A stretch of 64,000 bases of DNA from Holacanthus passer (taxonomy: Eukaryota > Chordata > Actinopteri > Pomacanthidae), in NCBI GenBank assembly GCA_025331565.1, contig JAFREQ010000040.1, forward strand, positions 327,501-391,500, written 5' to 3'. Below, piece by piece: positions 1 to 13,419 of this stretch. Positions within the stretch are counted from its first letter, which is position 1, and each line of letters opens with the position of its first letter. The notes below the pieces were generated by a model, which worked only from the letters and a program-made list of their open reading frames with translations, had not been told where the DNA came from and ran no database searches. Position numbers and translations under genes: made by a program.

Positions 1-3000
1 CTCTCCAGATAAAGGCTGAAGTCAGGCTCTGTGTAAAGACCGGCTTTATTAGACTCATTACGAAAGCTCGTCTCGGTTTGAGAGCCGAATCCCAATCACA
101 TAAAAAACATAGAGGGACCAGTGAAGAGGATCACGGGTCACGTTAGCTAATATTTACTGAGATGATCTCGTCGTGAATAAACCACCATCATGTAGACGGA
201 CCCACATCCAGGAGAGAAGAGCTTAGTCTGGATATGAAATCATCACTGTTATATTAACACTGTTATAGATGAGCTTCATTAATTCAGCTTCCTCCACTGA
301 CGTGTAATTGCCCGAGATTATAATTTCCCTAATTTGAATTATTTAAATTGGGTGTAATTTCATTCAGGGAATTGGTTTGACCGGTGATATGTGTAAACTC
401 ATTAAATTATTGTGGATTCAAAGTTAATTAAATGACCCTTAAGTCAAACTACTGATCGATGGCAAGATTAGATAAACAAATTTGGTGAAAACTGAATGAC
501 ATCGGATTTTATTATTATTGGTTATTCATTCGTGTAAATTGTAATTCATGATTTATTGCCCGTGTTTCCTCTCTAACATTGAATACACATGAACAGTTAA
601 GCCTGAAACAGCTGCCGACTCCAAACAAATTCCATTTTTCCAGTTACATTTGTTGGTTTATATCATGAAGTTAATATTTTGCACAGTTGGTCGGACAAAA
701 GAAGCAATTTGAAGCTGTCATTTAAGATTTTCTGATAAATAATTGAGGGATTTCTTGATCATGACAATCATCTTTAGTTGCAGCCTCTCGGACAAAAGAA
801 TCTTGTGTCTCATGATGGTCAAAATGGAGGATTTTCCAGCTCAACATTTCAGTCCAGAGAATCAAAAACATGAGACAGATCTTTTAATGATCCTGTTGAG
901 GTCAAGTTAAAGCAATTGAATAATGATGCCGAGTATTGAATATCAGCATCTTCAGTCTTCAAATGTCAGCACCAGCCTTTAAAACCCATCTCACTTGACC
1001 CTGAGAAGCGGTCTCTCTCACGTCTCGAGTCTCTCCCCACCTCCTCAGCATCCTGTGAAAGCCAGTAATAACTTTTTTTTTATGGCCTTTACGTCCAGCC
1101 CGAGTCTCCTGAAGACCCGGCCCAGCAGGTGAGAGTGAGAGGCAGAGCACCGTCCTGTTGTATTGGATTGCTAATGTCCTCCTGCCCGCCCAGAGGAGGA
1201 CAGATTGGGTGGGGGTCTGTGTGGCTATATTGCTGCTTTTTTTATTACCATGACAAAGGACCACACATACACATATGTCTCTTCAGGAGGTGCAGCGAGT
1301 TAAAGCCAGATTTAATGGATGTTTTAGTGATTCATTGTTGGAGAGTTCATTGTTCAGCAGAATAACCGAGGTTTTAACAGACTGCGTGAGCTCAGGCAGA
1401 GAATGGAGGGGAAAAAAAAGGACACGTCTTGTTCGGTCTTGTGAGTGATCCTCGTGGATTCAACTCATGCACTTCATTTTGTGGTTGTATCTGTCACAAG
1501 CTGTCGTAAGAAAACCACATTTCCAAATTGGAAAGCTATCAGAAAGTGTCAAAAGGCTGTTTTCCTCAGTTCCCGAAAGCTGACACTTTGGAGATAAGAG
1601 GTTTTCACCCAGCAGCGACCACACATGTTACTATCAGCGTCAAACAGGAGGAAGCCCGTGTTGCTGTTGATAAGAGCGACAACACCTCTGTGTCGTCTCT
1701 CAGAGAATCAGGAGATGGTCGTCCTGCAGGTCGGACCGAAGCGGCCGAGGCTTCACACGCAGGCGGACGATGGTCAGATGTTGACATATCAGCAGGTGAA
1801 GTCGACTTTTATCTGAGGACGAACAGGCAGCTTCTCCTCCAGCAGCGACTGGAGCAGCTTTTCAGTCTGAAGTGGCAGAAGCAGAGTTTCCTGAAAGCTT
1901 GTCAGCTGTACTCCAGGATGTGTTTCAGTGTATGTTTTAGTTTTAGCACTGGTTTGATGTGGATGTTGACGCCATGATTTCACGAAGTATGAGCTGTAGG
2001 TGTGATTCTTTTTTGTTTTAGTATTCTATTTATTTTTTATTGTTGTGGAAGGAAATGAGAGAATGAAAGTGCTTATGTTCACTTTTTACTTTCTTATTGT
2101 CTGTTCTATTAATTTAGAAATAAAAAAACTCAAGAGAAATATTCTAGTTCTTACATTTTAAAGAGCTCAGGTTTTTTGAGGATATTCACGATCATATGGC
2201 AGTCGGCTCCAGTCGTAATGACCTCATCTCTGCCTAATGCGTCTCGATCAGATTCCACTTCCTGTGCGGTTGTCCCCTCGCCTTCCTGTGTGAGGTCATG
2301 GCTGAGGACATAACCATATTAATTAAGGTCGGGGCATCTGCTCCTCCAGAGTCCACGTCCTCTCATTGATCTCCCCCCTTCAAGGTGCCCTCCTCTCTTC
2401 GGTTTCTCTCCTTCTCTCCTTTCCTCACGTTAGTTGTCACAGGAAGCCCGTTGGTGCAGACAAACGGGTCATTGTGAGTGGCGCCCCCTGGGGAATCAGC
2501 GCTGCAGAGGCGGTTAGACTAACACAATCAGCTCCATCTCTGTCTGGAAACAGAAGGCAGTGTGGAAAAAGGAGGAGAGGCCAGGAGGTAGAGGTCAGCG
2601 GGGCTGAAGTCACCGTCCCCAGAGGCCCGTGCTCAGGGTCAACAAGGACCGAGAGGCAGGTTGGATAACATCCTGACCTCTGTGGAGCCGGCAGAGAGCC
2701 CGTGGTGTCTGCTGATACAACAGATTAGAGTCAGATCAATTAGAAACTGGAAAACACAGGAGCTTTCGTACAGTGTTGATGATGTAAAGTGTATTAAATA
2801 TTCATGCTGTACATACTATCTGAGAAACATCTGATTGGATGAGCATAATTTCTGTTTACTATCTGATCACCATCACATTAGTTGACCTGTTCAAAGTGAA
2901 GTAGTAGAATTCAAATATCACTGCACATCAGATTAGAAGCTTAGAATTTATTGTTTAATCAAAAATACTACAAACTATAAAAAATTTGAGATGCATGAAT

Positions 3001-3673
3001 GCATATATATTATGTTGGTCAATAAAATGTTAAAGGTGCAACTAGAGCCGTCACCAAATCCACATTGCTAAGCTTAAATAACTACAAAGACATTACATAT
3101 TTCTTCAAAGAAAATGTACTTTTTGCTTTAAATGTGTTGGTGATGTGTTTATATGTTTGGCCTGATTCTCCGATCGGTTATGACCTTTTGCTCAGGTCTG
3201 TGATCATGGCAGCATCTGGGTGAACAACATGAGAGGTCACATTCAGACAGGCTGTAAACAAGCCCACGGTTTTAATGTCTTATCTAAGCCACTTGTTTAG
3301 AAGAGAAAACAAGGGTGGATGTTAAAGCAATGTCCCAAACGTTCCTTCTAAACTTGTGTTAGATTTTTTTTACAGCATGTAAACTTTATAAAGCTTTTAC
3401 CACCTACAGCAGATTACCATATAATACCATGACATCCATTGTGCTTCCAGCTGCAGAGGTCTGGTTGATTCTCAGCTGAGTTTGATGCGACTGTTCGCCA
3501 TAAACAGGCACAAATACAGCTGTGAAATATTTCTTGGCTTCCTGTCAGCTCTGCCTGCTCGTGAAAAGATGACGGAGAGGATTTTCACTTCTCTCCATTC
3601 AGCTGTGTTCTCGTGCAGCTTCGGGGAGTTTCTCAAGCTGTTGTGTTTCTCTGATTTCAACCTGGATCAGTGA

Positions 3674-3674
<1 letters not shown>
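1..3674. other. upstream or intronic sequence, no gene seen
   Basis: AT-rich non-coding sequence. Open stretches here (for example 1528-1977) show no family resemblance and have no splice or start context that convinced me. The 2200-2700 part is somewhat GC-richer, without recognisable motifs. Confidence 0.6.

Positions 3675-3721
<47 letters not shown>
3675..3721. repeat. (GT)n microsatellite
   Basis: Uninterrupted GT dinucleotide run of about 23 units. An (AC)n run lies about 150 bases downstream on the same strand, so the two are complementary. Confidence 0.97.
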
Positions 3722-3722
<1 letters not shown>

Positions 3723-3874
3723 GTTCTGCATGTCTGCTCTCGCTCAGTTGACACAGGCAGCCTCTAAGCTTCTCTGATAAGTGCTGCATCCTGATGGGAC
3801 TGTAAATCTGCCATTCAAGAAGCGTCTCAGTGATTTTAAACACACCAACTCTCTGCGTCTCCTACACATCATCT

Positions 3875-3924
3875 TACACACACACCACACACACACACAC
3901 ACACGCACACACATACACACACAC
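3875..3924. repeat. (AC)n imperfect microsatellite
   Basis: AC repeats interrupted by CC, GC and TAC units. Complementary in sense to the GT array at 3675. Confidence 0.95.
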
Positions 3925-5669
3925 TTGCCCGTAAGTTTTATTCTGAAGAGACGCATGTTAGAGATGTACAGAGTGTTTACCTATGACAGTGACATGTTCC
4001 ATCCTATCTTTCTGAAGACAACATATTCCAGGCTGTGAGAGATTTCAAATGTTATTTCATGAATAAGATGGTCACCAGACCCAGATTGAATCCTTGCTAA
4101 CAAAGACAATATGTTTAATATTTGACTTCATCGGACTCATCGTAAACATCTGCTTATTCTGAATTTGATGGCAGCAACATGTTTCAAACAAGTTGGAACA
4201 GGAGCAACAAAAGACTGTGAAAGTTGTGGACTGATCCAAAAGCACCTGTTTGGATCATTCCACAGGTAAACAGGTTCATTGGTAACAGGTGATAGTATCA
4301 TGATTGGGTATGAAAGGTTCATCCTGGAAAGACTCAGTTGTTCACAAGCGAGGATGGAGAGAGGTTAGAGAAAGGAAAGTCTCAAATTCTTTGTAATCAA
4401 GGTTGTAGAAACAGTTTCCTTATTTCCTGCTAATGGAGTTTAAGCACTCAGACATCATGAGGAAAATCAGATAAGCAAAGATTCAGTCCAACATCCGGCG
4501 TCTACTGGTTCTCCTTCTTTCTCCTTTCTTTGAAGGACTCATCAGAAAAACTGTGCAGCCCGCATCAGATGTTCGACCACGGCCACAGTGGCTGATTAAA
4601 AGTATTAATAATCAGTTGAAATCTTTAATGTTTTTTAATTAGTGGATCAGTATCACATCCATCTGTGTGGTGCAGTGTGGTGAACCACCGTAAACAGCAT
4701 GAGTACATATGTTTTCCACTGACTGCTGCTGAAGATTGTATCTGTCAAGAACTTCACTTCATTAAAAATATATCGGCGGTCATGTGACCTGGTTAGTTGG
4801 CGAAAGTTTTACTGCTGAAGTGAAACAGCTTTACAAATGTGACACCAGATCTTCACCCAGATTCCGTGCAATGCTTATCTTTTATGGTTCAATATAAGCA
4901 TGACATTGTGTGTATGAGCTGAATTAATGTAATTTCATACCACTTTCAGTCGAGGCAAATGCGTGTGATGTAAAAGAGAGAGAGTCAATAAAAAGACAAA
5001 TAAAGCAGTCAGTGTACCGTCACCTCCGCAGTCGACCCCTGTCCAGTTGCTTTTGTGCATCTCTCTTTACCCCTCGCGAGTCCATATGTCCCTCACCCCC
5101 GCCCCTCACCCAGAACAGCCAGGCAGCAGGACCATCCCAACCCCCCCAGCATCACCCCAATCTTCCTCCCCAGCCTCGAGAGCTCGGAGGTGGGGGGGTC
5201 CCCCAAAACAAAGGGCCCTCCCTGGCAGGGTTATCCCCCTATTGTCCCCGACACACTGAGGTTTATCTGGGACTGTGAAAGGAACCATACTCAGCCCATT
5301 CACCGCGGCCGCACTTAATGAGCTTGTTGAAGGCCTGGACTAAAACTGTTAAATACAAGCGCTAAATGCTGACATATTCTGTTCTTGTAGAGCCAGAGTG
5401 TCATTAAATCAATGCTGGTTAGGAGCAACGGGGGACTGATGTGTCTGTGGTGTGGGAGGCTGAGGAGATGGGTTTGTGTTACCTTGATGAAATGGACAGT
5501 ATAGAAAACATAAGGTGATGGTGGTTTGATGTTTAATAAGTAAAGACTGTAATTCTAATCTGCATGACTGTTTCATTTCCATCTTTGGTGTTTATTGCTC
5601 ATGGATGCATTTTTTTTTTGTTGCCACGTCTGCATCCTGTGACATGTTGGTTGGTCCTGACTTGTGTTA
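3925..5669. other. non-coding; GC-rich possibly conserved block near 5010-5330
   Basis: Mostly unique AT-rich DNA. From about 5010 to 5330 it turns C-rich with short polypurine/polypyrimidine runs (AGGTGGGGGGGTCCCCC) and a stretch containing CTATTGT (SOX-like) and TTATCC. No coding case can be made. Confidence 0.4.
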
Positions 5670-6150
5670 CAGCGTCATTTTATACAGACATTCATGGTGC
5701 AAAGAGGATGAATCCTACTGACTCTGACTTTTCATCTGACTCCACCAGCAGGTTGAAGTTTTCACTCATTCAGTGAAATATCTCAAAATCTACCTCATGG
5801 ATTGGAACAAAGTTTTGTACAGAAGTTGAGTGTTTGATATTTATGATGGAGTGAACTGTTGACAACTATTGGCCATGCCATTTGGCGCAGACATTCACGC
5901 TCCCTTCAGAACGATAATCATCGGGGCAAAATCTCTAATTTGTCCAAAACTTTGGTTTCGTGACCAAATACCTGCAAAACTAATTACCATCAGACTCAGC
6001 TCGACTTTTTGTTTGGTGCTGGTTAGTGAATGTTAACATACTGACATGCACAATAATGATGGTGACCGTGGTGAACATTATACCTGCTTAACTTCACCAT
6101 GTTTATATTATTAGCATTAGCATTTAGCTCAAAGCACCACTGTTTATAAG
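5670..6150 (+). repeat. teleost interspersed repeat, diverged
   Basis: Segments such as CAGACATTCATGGTGCAAAG, GAGGATGAATCCTACTGACT, GAAATATCTCAAAATC, ACCAAATACCTGCAAAACTA and GCATTTAGCTCAAAGCACC follow, in order, a very common repeat of spiny-rayed fish genomes. I know the family by its text, not by a certain class name. This copy is old and disrupted. Confidence 0.65.
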
Positions 6151-7572
6151 GTCAGGGCCTGTCAGTCAGTTGGTGTAGGTTTCATTGAGATGAGATATTC
6201 TGCAGCCTGAGTTTCTTTGAGTGACAGGTTTTCATTTTCGGTTCATCTGTGGTGATTATTGCTGCTTGAAATGGACTGAAAACTGCACGTCAGAATGAAA
6301 ACAGTCAATATAAAAGCTGTCATGAACCATCGATGTTGTGTTTCAGTATTTTGGCAGCCGAGCAGCAAATCAGACATGTGCTTCTATGAAAATATCACAG
6401 GTCATTACTTTATACTGTCTGCACGACTTTAGTGTTATTGCAGTTTGATGAAGCTTAAAGCATTTTCGCTCGGCCTGCTGGAAGTGATCAGGCATCCCCC
6501 TACTGTGGGAACTTTCTGTAAATCTTGGGCCTTTCCCAAAATTCAAATTCAGCTTGTAATTTGTGGTCGGCGGTGGGGTGTGTGTGCACAGCGGGCTGGA
6601 GCTCGCTCAAACGGAGGGCATCCTGCGCTGTGGGCTCTCTTACATACACACTCACACATACATAAATGCTTAGGTTATGAACTCGCTGTACACATGCACA
6701 TAAATACACGCACGCAGCTGCTACAATGTGATGTGGGTGACGGCTGATCAGAGGCCCGGACTGCTCCGTCTCTGGTCGGAGAAAATAAAACCCGGCTTTT
6801 TTTAACAAGCAGCAGAGGAGCTGGTTAAAGAAATAATAAATAGAAAGGCGACGGTTAGCGTTGAGTTCCGCGTGGTTTGGCCTCTGAGCTCTGCACTTCC
6901 CACTATTTAGTCTCTGCACTGTTATCAAAAGAGCACTGATGATCCCTTTTTGTCCTTTTTCCTCACTTTTTGTCTCAGAGGGGGGTCGACGATCGGGGGA
7001 GGGGAGGTAGAAGGTTAAGAGGTCTTTCCCTTTCTCTTTCTTTCTCCTCCCCATATGACCGATGGTCCATTGAAGAGCAATAGCACAATGTGTTGCCGTG
7101 GGCAAGAGAGGAGGGGAAGAGGGGATCCACTCCTCCTCCTCCTCCTCCTCCTCGTCTCGGTGCGTTTGGTTTGGCTTCCTCTCAGAGCGGCAGCAGAGGC
7201 TGCGGAGCTCCTCTTGCCTTTCACCTCCTGCGTTTATTTTTCCCTCCTCCGTGTCCCAGAGTGGGTGGAGAGAAGCTGGAGGCGCTGAGCTCTCGCCCCC
7301 TCAGGCAGACAGAGACCTGCTGGGGCTCGAGCAAACAGCAGCTCTGACGTTTCCTCTGGATCTACATGCTGCACTCATTCAGGACGTGACCTGCAGCCTC
7401 CTCCTGGGATTCTTTATTTCTCTGTGGATTCTTGTGTTTTGCTGCAGCTCTGTTAGGTCCAGTTCGGTCCAGACCTGGTTCTGATGGCTTGTGTTTGGGC
7501 CTGGATGGTCACCCAGCCGTCCTCCTCAGTGTGAGGCAGGTGTCTCTGAGGAAGGAAGCTGCAAGAAGCAAG
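6151..7572. other. non-coding upstream of the possible 7573 exon; (CTC)n run
   Basis: No gene recognised. 7131-7153 is a (CTC)n run, and 7050-7560 is GC-richer than its neighbours, which would suit a 5' leader or promoter. The long open frame on the reverse strand (6500-7105) has no recognisable protein features. Confidence 0.4.
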
Positions 7573-7623
7573 ATGAGTTTGATGCTCTGCCGCTGGGAGC
7601 AGAAGAATTTCACCATGAAACTG
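7573..7623 (+). CDS. possible small alternative first exon of nav2 (phase 0)
   Basis: From the ATG at 7573 (context GCAAGATGA, purine at -3) there are 17 codons, MSLMLCRWEQKNFTMKL, up to a donor CTG|GTAGGC. The phase is 0, as required to join the IYTDW exon at 20471. The upstream sequence (about 7050-7560) is GC-richer than its surroundings and carries a (CTC)n run, as 5'-leader DNA might. I do not recognise the peptide, and the frame is open for some distance upstream of the ATG. It may be a minor first exon, part of a 5' leader, or chance. Confidence 0.3.
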
Positions 7624-8592
7624 GTAGGCTGAGCACTTCCAGGTCACCACAAAGGTCAAGCACCAGGGGGCAGTTAAAAAATTTATCGCATTTCAGTTAT
7701 TGTTCATGCGTGTAAAATATAAAACCGCAGCCCTATAGGCTTCTCTCTGCTGTTGACAGTCCTTTCATCAATACAGTGTTCTCATCTTTATCCTGCCTTT
7801 CTTTCCTGACGCTGCAGCTTCAGGACATGTCTCACTTAGATTTTTTTTTTCTGTGTGTTTTTGAATCAGTGAAAATGCTTGTCTCATCAGCTCAAAGCCT
7901 GCAGTAGCTGTGATGCTGGATTGCAGTGGATTAGTAGCGGTCATTTTAATATCAGGAAAATGCTGAAGGCGTGGATCCCGGTTTTCCCCTCACCTTAGCT
8001 TCGCTTTGAAGTCTGCGTGGAAAGTTAAAATAGGCTTAGTGACGGCTTTAACCAGAGTTTTGAAGCACATCTGTGTCTCTGTTCTCTTTTCAAGCATGTG
8101 TAAGAAAAGGAGAGTCTTCGCTTCTGCTTTGTTGCCACTGGTGTGATATAAGTGCAGTGTCTCAGAGATGGTAAATATTCAACAGGATCTGGGACGCTGT
8201 GATAAAATACAGAGCGGGTCAGGTGCACATGGGTCATGTGGTGCAAACAAATGAGAAAAAAGATCTTTGTAATAGCTGATGCTTGTGATAAAAGTAGGAA
8301 GCAGCAGATTTAATAAAAGTGATTTTGTGTAATGAGCACCCTGTTGAGTTTACAGGCAACACAGGCGGATGGGACACTCTCTTTCTTTTCTCCCTGTCTT
8401 TCTCTGTGTCTCTCTCTTTCTTTCCGCCGTGGTCCTTATCTGGATCAGCTATGAGCCCACAGAGGAAGGGGAGATGGAAGCACAGGAGGTTATTACCAGA
8501 GTCTCGAGATGAGCCGATAAGAAGGCCAGTTTAATTACACACCGCTAACCTCCACACAGCGTGACTGACAGGAGGCCGGTGGGCCACAGGGT

Positions 8593-8594
<2 letters not shown>

Positions 8595-8661
<67 letters not shown>
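8595..8661. repeat. (GT)n microsatellite
   Basis: Pure GT run of about 33 units. Confidence 0.98.
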
Positions 8662-8663
<2 letters not shown>

Positions 8664-11600
8664 ACTGACAAAGGGATCACAGGAATGCACACTTGAACAC
8701 GTGCACACACTTGCAGAAATTAGAATGGCCTTCCTTTTTATTATGAAGTGAAGTCGATGTCCATAATCCTCTCTGTTCTAATACAACACTATTGATTATT
8801 TGATTGTCATGGTCCTTATGTCAACATGTGACCCGTGCAGCATAAATCAAAATGCATGATTTATGTGTTTAATCCTCATAGACATGTCACTATACTCCGA
8901 GCAGAAAAAACTGAACAGAAGGTAGATACCGTCTGTACTCTGTGTGTCTTTGTGTGTCATGTTGTTTGCAGCCTTGACAGATTCTCACTTGTGCTCACGG
9001 TCACCACAGCATGTATTTAACTGCTCATTTGTTTTTCAGTTATTCTCTTGATGATCATATCGACTGACCAAAGGTTCATCTCAAGCATCCAGGTGGTACA
9101 GCTGAAGAAAGAGTTTTGAATCTCTTGTCCACTGAGTTGGGTTCACATTTCTCTCTAACATTTATAGTTGTTTTTGTGCAATTGAACTTTTTTTTTGATG
9201 ATTAGCTTATTAGCATTTCATACTTTTTTGATAGCCTGTAGTGAAGAGGATGTTCAAAGTTACCATGCAGCAAAGGTCTTGAACTTGAGTCGTACCTGGG
9301 ATGTCACAGGTACAGCACATGACATGCACCTTAGCCATAGGCCAAATATAGGGGATGAAATGCAACAAGGGTTTCTGGCTGGATTTGATCTGAGGAGATT
9401 GAAGCAGGAGATTTCTTTAGAAGTCACTAAATCTTGAGGTTTCATTATGGTGTGCAGACCTTCACTGCTCCTGTGCTGCACCTGCAGAGCAGGGAGCTGA
9501 TTATTAAGGAGCACGAAGCAGCTGCCTGAGACGTCTCCCTGCAGGGAAATCATTGCATATGGCTTGTTCGCTCATACAGTACTGCTAACAAGCTAAGCCC
9601 TCTTTAATAACTGTTTTGGGCTGCTGTGCCCTCGTGTGCATCAGCCTGCACATCTTGGGATTTGTCCTGATCAGATGTTGCGTGGCAGATGCTGCTGTGG
9701 CATTTTTACTGTGCAGCAACCAAAGCACCAATTTAGAGGATTTACAAGTCTCGTATTCATGATTCTATATTATCATATTTGGGATTTGTCAGATAGTCAT
9801 GGTTAGTGGTTTGCACATTATCAGGCAACTATCGCTGTCGGGTGCAAATGTAAAATTTTTGCCATTTGTTTTTCCATCCACCAGCAGAGACTTCAGTCTA
9901 TCACATGCGCAGATGACCACACATGCACACCCAGTGTCTTGGCTTTCTGATGGATGACTCTGTTCCCCGTGCTCCGAAACTGCAGACTTCTGGCCAAGTC
10001 GTTTTGTCTTGCATGTTCCTGGTATGGCCTCCATGCCTCTCGAAGCCACATGTCTTTCATATGCCAAACAGAGAGCATGAGACATGAGGGCTCATTTAGA
10101 GTGGCCTGTTTCAGCTTTCTGTGGGCTAAAGCCACTTGAGAGGCCTGTGCGAGTACAGCAGAGAACCGAGGGGGGGAAGTAGCTGCCGGGGGCCCTGCAG
10201 ACCAAAAACCATCCATGTTGCATCCTGCTGGTTTCAGAGAAGGAGAAGAAGCAGATCCAGCTGCGGTGGTGATGGAGAGGAGCGAGCAGGGAGAGGGAGG
10301 CAGATGTTTGCTGGTTCAGTCTGGTTACTATATGAAGAACATGGAACCTGTGTGTACGCACTCGGATTGAATTTATCACAACGTCTTTCATTCTGTCAGC
10401 ACGTCTTATTTTTTTCTCTGGGTCCGTTTATTTGCTCTCTCCCTTGATAACAGGACAGAGACATCTGGCATAGTCCTTTGCCACCGCAGGAACTTAACGT
10501 GCTATAAGGTGAAGACACAGGTTCTGCTTATCTCCACCTGCTTGTGGGACAAGTTCCTGGAATGAATTTGGTCACTGCTCAGGACGTGAAACACACACAT
10601 GGCCAAACTGTGCTGTGAAAAAAGATGAAATAAGACGATGGAAAAATAAATATTGACAATGCAAAAAACTACAAAGTCATTCGACACGTTGGGCTCTCAT
10701 TTTGAGCTGCTATTGGACATTTTGCAAGTTCTAGTATTGTTAAAATCCCAAGATTGATCTTTGCAGGATTTCTTTTTCCACTTCATCTTTCTTGCGCCTT
10801 ATTTCATTATGTCTAGCATCAAACGTTGCAGTAGCAGTTCTGGATTTGTCTATAGTTTGACTTGCATCATAAAAAGTCTGTTACCAAACCAAGTGTCTAA
10901 ACCTGGAACCTACCAAACTAAAAGCAGATGTCTCAAAGCCTGTATCCTGCCCTGCTGTTTGCTGTGCAAAGGTTCCACTGAAGCAGGATTTTTGATCATC
11001 TTTTGGCCTTTTTCCTTCTTCTCAGACAGTTGCAAAGATTCGGAGATGACATGCACTTCATGAGCCACCGGGATGCCTGAGTCCAGTTTGTGGTCAAGCC
11101 TTCAGAGTCAGTGTTAGAGAGCAGGGCTGCAGTCATTGTGTCTGTGTAAGGCGTCACAGCAGCACAGCAGCTGGCAGAGCAGACTGCAGTCCTCTGTTGT
11201 CCTATCATACAGACCGGGGACACCAGTGTCTCCGAGGCCATCTGTCTGTGTCTCACTGAGGGACTCCCTTCGCCCAGTGTTGACTTATTTCAGCAGAGGG
11301 GGGTTCCTGCATTCACAGCCAGCGCCTTGGTTTCCTCTGCGCGTTAGGTGTGATAGAGAAAGCAGCACACAGTTTGATAAGTGGCAGACTATATCACCTG
11401 CACCTTCCCACCACTCCCTCCCCTCCCTGCATCCTTCTGTTAGATTCTTGTGTGTGTGCACCCATCAGTCCATCCATCATACTCCCACCAGCCATCTGCT
11501 CACGGCGCAGGCTGGGTCAGAGGGGATGTGCTGCCACATGTCGCCCTCAGTCTGCAGCAGCACGGAGAACAAGTCCTTATCGATGAGGCTCAGAGTCGTC

Positions 11601-12300
11601 CTGCAGCAGGAGGCGGCGCCGGCGACAATATGTGTTGTCTCCTGCACATAACACCAGTGAGGCGTTACAGAGGTAGAGGACTACAACACTGCTAGTAAAA
11701 AAGAAATTAGTATAGTAGTATACTTTTAGTATTGTACACTTGGTCACTGTGTGTGTTTAAAGGTTGGCATAAAAGACGATGATAATAGTGCAGATCTTGT
11801 CAGTAATAGCCGCTGTTTTAATCTGTCTTCCAAAGTGTTTTTTCCTTTCAATAAATATTCATATAAATTTGACATGTCTGGGCCTCAACGTGACATCTTC
11901 GAGCTTGATTTTTGGCCGAATGTCACGCTGAAATGTCTCTCTGTTTAGCTCTGTAGTACGAAGCAAACATGAACCCTCTCACCCTGGCTGCATACAGAGA
12001 AGGCGGGCTTTTTCATTTTCATCCCTGCGGTTTAGAAAATGTGTACATCCCACTGCTTGTCAGTGTGGTGGTTTGGTGGAGCTGCGAATGGTTTTCACAT
12101 CTGCTTTTATGTCTTTTATGTGTTGCTACCAAGGCACAAATGTGTGTGTCCACGAGCACGGCCACCGGTTTCTGAGCTTCCTCAGTGAAGCTGCTCTGAG
12201 GTGTGTGGTCGGTCTGGACAAGGTGTGAATTTATCTCAGCGTATGTCGTCAGTGCTGAGGTCGGCACATTTTGTTGCTGTTGAAAGTTAAACCACCAGTG
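8662..12300. other. non-coding, nothing recognised
   Basis: Unique-looking sequence without convincing exons, RNA genes or named repeats. Confidence 0.5.
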
Positions 12301-12560
12301 GAGCTGCCACGATTAGTCAATCGGTCAATCAAAAGAAAATTAATCACCAACTAGTTTGATAATTGATGAATTGCTTCAATTGTTTTTCAAGCAAATTAGC
12401 TGCTTTTCTTTGTCGTTTGTGATGGTGAATGAAGAGTCTTTGGCTTTTGGACTGCAGTTTGAAGATGTCATTTTGGGCTCTGAGAAATTGTGATGAGCAT
12501 TTTTCACATTTTTTTTCACATCTTAGAAACTAAACAATTCATCAGTTAATCTGTAATAAC
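12301..12560 (-). mobile_element. diverged copy of the hAT-like non-autonomous element, reverse orientation
   Basis: The stretch AAGAGTCTTTGG near 12434 and the surrounding GCTGCTTTTCTTTGTCGTTT are the reverse complement of the interior of the element at 18969-19235 (CCAAAGACTCTTCATTTACT, AATGACAAAGAAAAACAGCA). The ends are eroded (GCTGCCACGATTAGTCAATC at one side). A non-autonomous relic with no coding capacity. Confidence 0.6.
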
Positions 12561-13304
12561 TGAATATAGAGATAAATGACATATGACAATAGGTTCAAAC
12601 AGTAGTGAAGGAGATCTGAGACCTCCCATGAGAACTGAAGTGTCGTGTGTGTCAGTGTTTCTTGTGTGTGTGTGGGCGCCGGCTGTAATGTACAGCACCA
12701 GGTGTTTGAGAGGAAGAAGACCCTGAAGTAATCTGTCAGTCAGCGTCAGGAACTCGAGAACAGACATGCATCACATTTAAACCATCTGTCTCAGAGCCAG
12801 AGAGCGACTGTGAGCTGAAAACGTACCTGGAGGATCACGTATTATGTTGAGTCTGCGCCATATGGATCTGACAGATTTCCGATTAGTAGATCATTCAATT
12901 TAAAAGTTTAGGGCTTTTGTGACTCTTCACGAACCATCACACCATCACATATAATCTGTTGTCTGCCTCGCATGCTTATTTACAATTTTCAAGATCTGCA
13001 TGTGAGATTGAATTTGATTTACTCGCAGATAAAGTGGCCAAAAATAAAACGTTCCATTTGTCTATTTACTGTCTCTGTACCAGCAGCAGCAGAGGGAACT
13101 GAGTCAGGGTCTGACTCAGACAGAGTGAGTGACACCCAGAGAGGGAGAGAGGGGTTAAAACCGTGTCAGGATGTCTGAGGCTTCACTATGAAGCCGTCTG
13201 AGGGGGGGGGAGGTAAGAGAGAGGTACATGTACAGAGGAGTAAAGCATGTTCTGTTCGTACAGACAGACCCACAGAGCTGGGAGATGTGAGGGAGGGACA
13301 AACG

Positions 13305-13345
13305 GCGTGGCTATATTTACCTGCTCCACCTCGTCTTTGTGACAG
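13305..13345 (+). promoter_or_regulatory. nav2: TATA-like core promoter candidate for the 13420 first exon
   Basis: CTATATTTAC at 13311-13320 is a plausible TATA element. A start site about 30 bases downstream (near 13342) would give a 5' leader of roughly 75-80 nt before the ATG at 13420. The flanks (GGGAGGGACAAACGGCGTGG) are GC-rich. This is inference from spacing only. Confidence 0.4.
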
Positions 13346-13419
13346 AGCAGACTCATCTTCTGGACGTTTGTGGACCTCTGGTTGTTTTGGTAGTCGTCTT
13401 CATCGAGGTGACGGCCGGC

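Noticed and set aside
1528..1977. 149-residue open frame on the plus strand
   Set aside because: No recognisable motif or conserved composition; isolated with no splice signals I trust.
6500..7105. 201-residue open frame on the reverse strand
   Set aside because: No recognisable domain, low-complexity ends, crosses GC-rich and simple-sequence DNA; likely chance.
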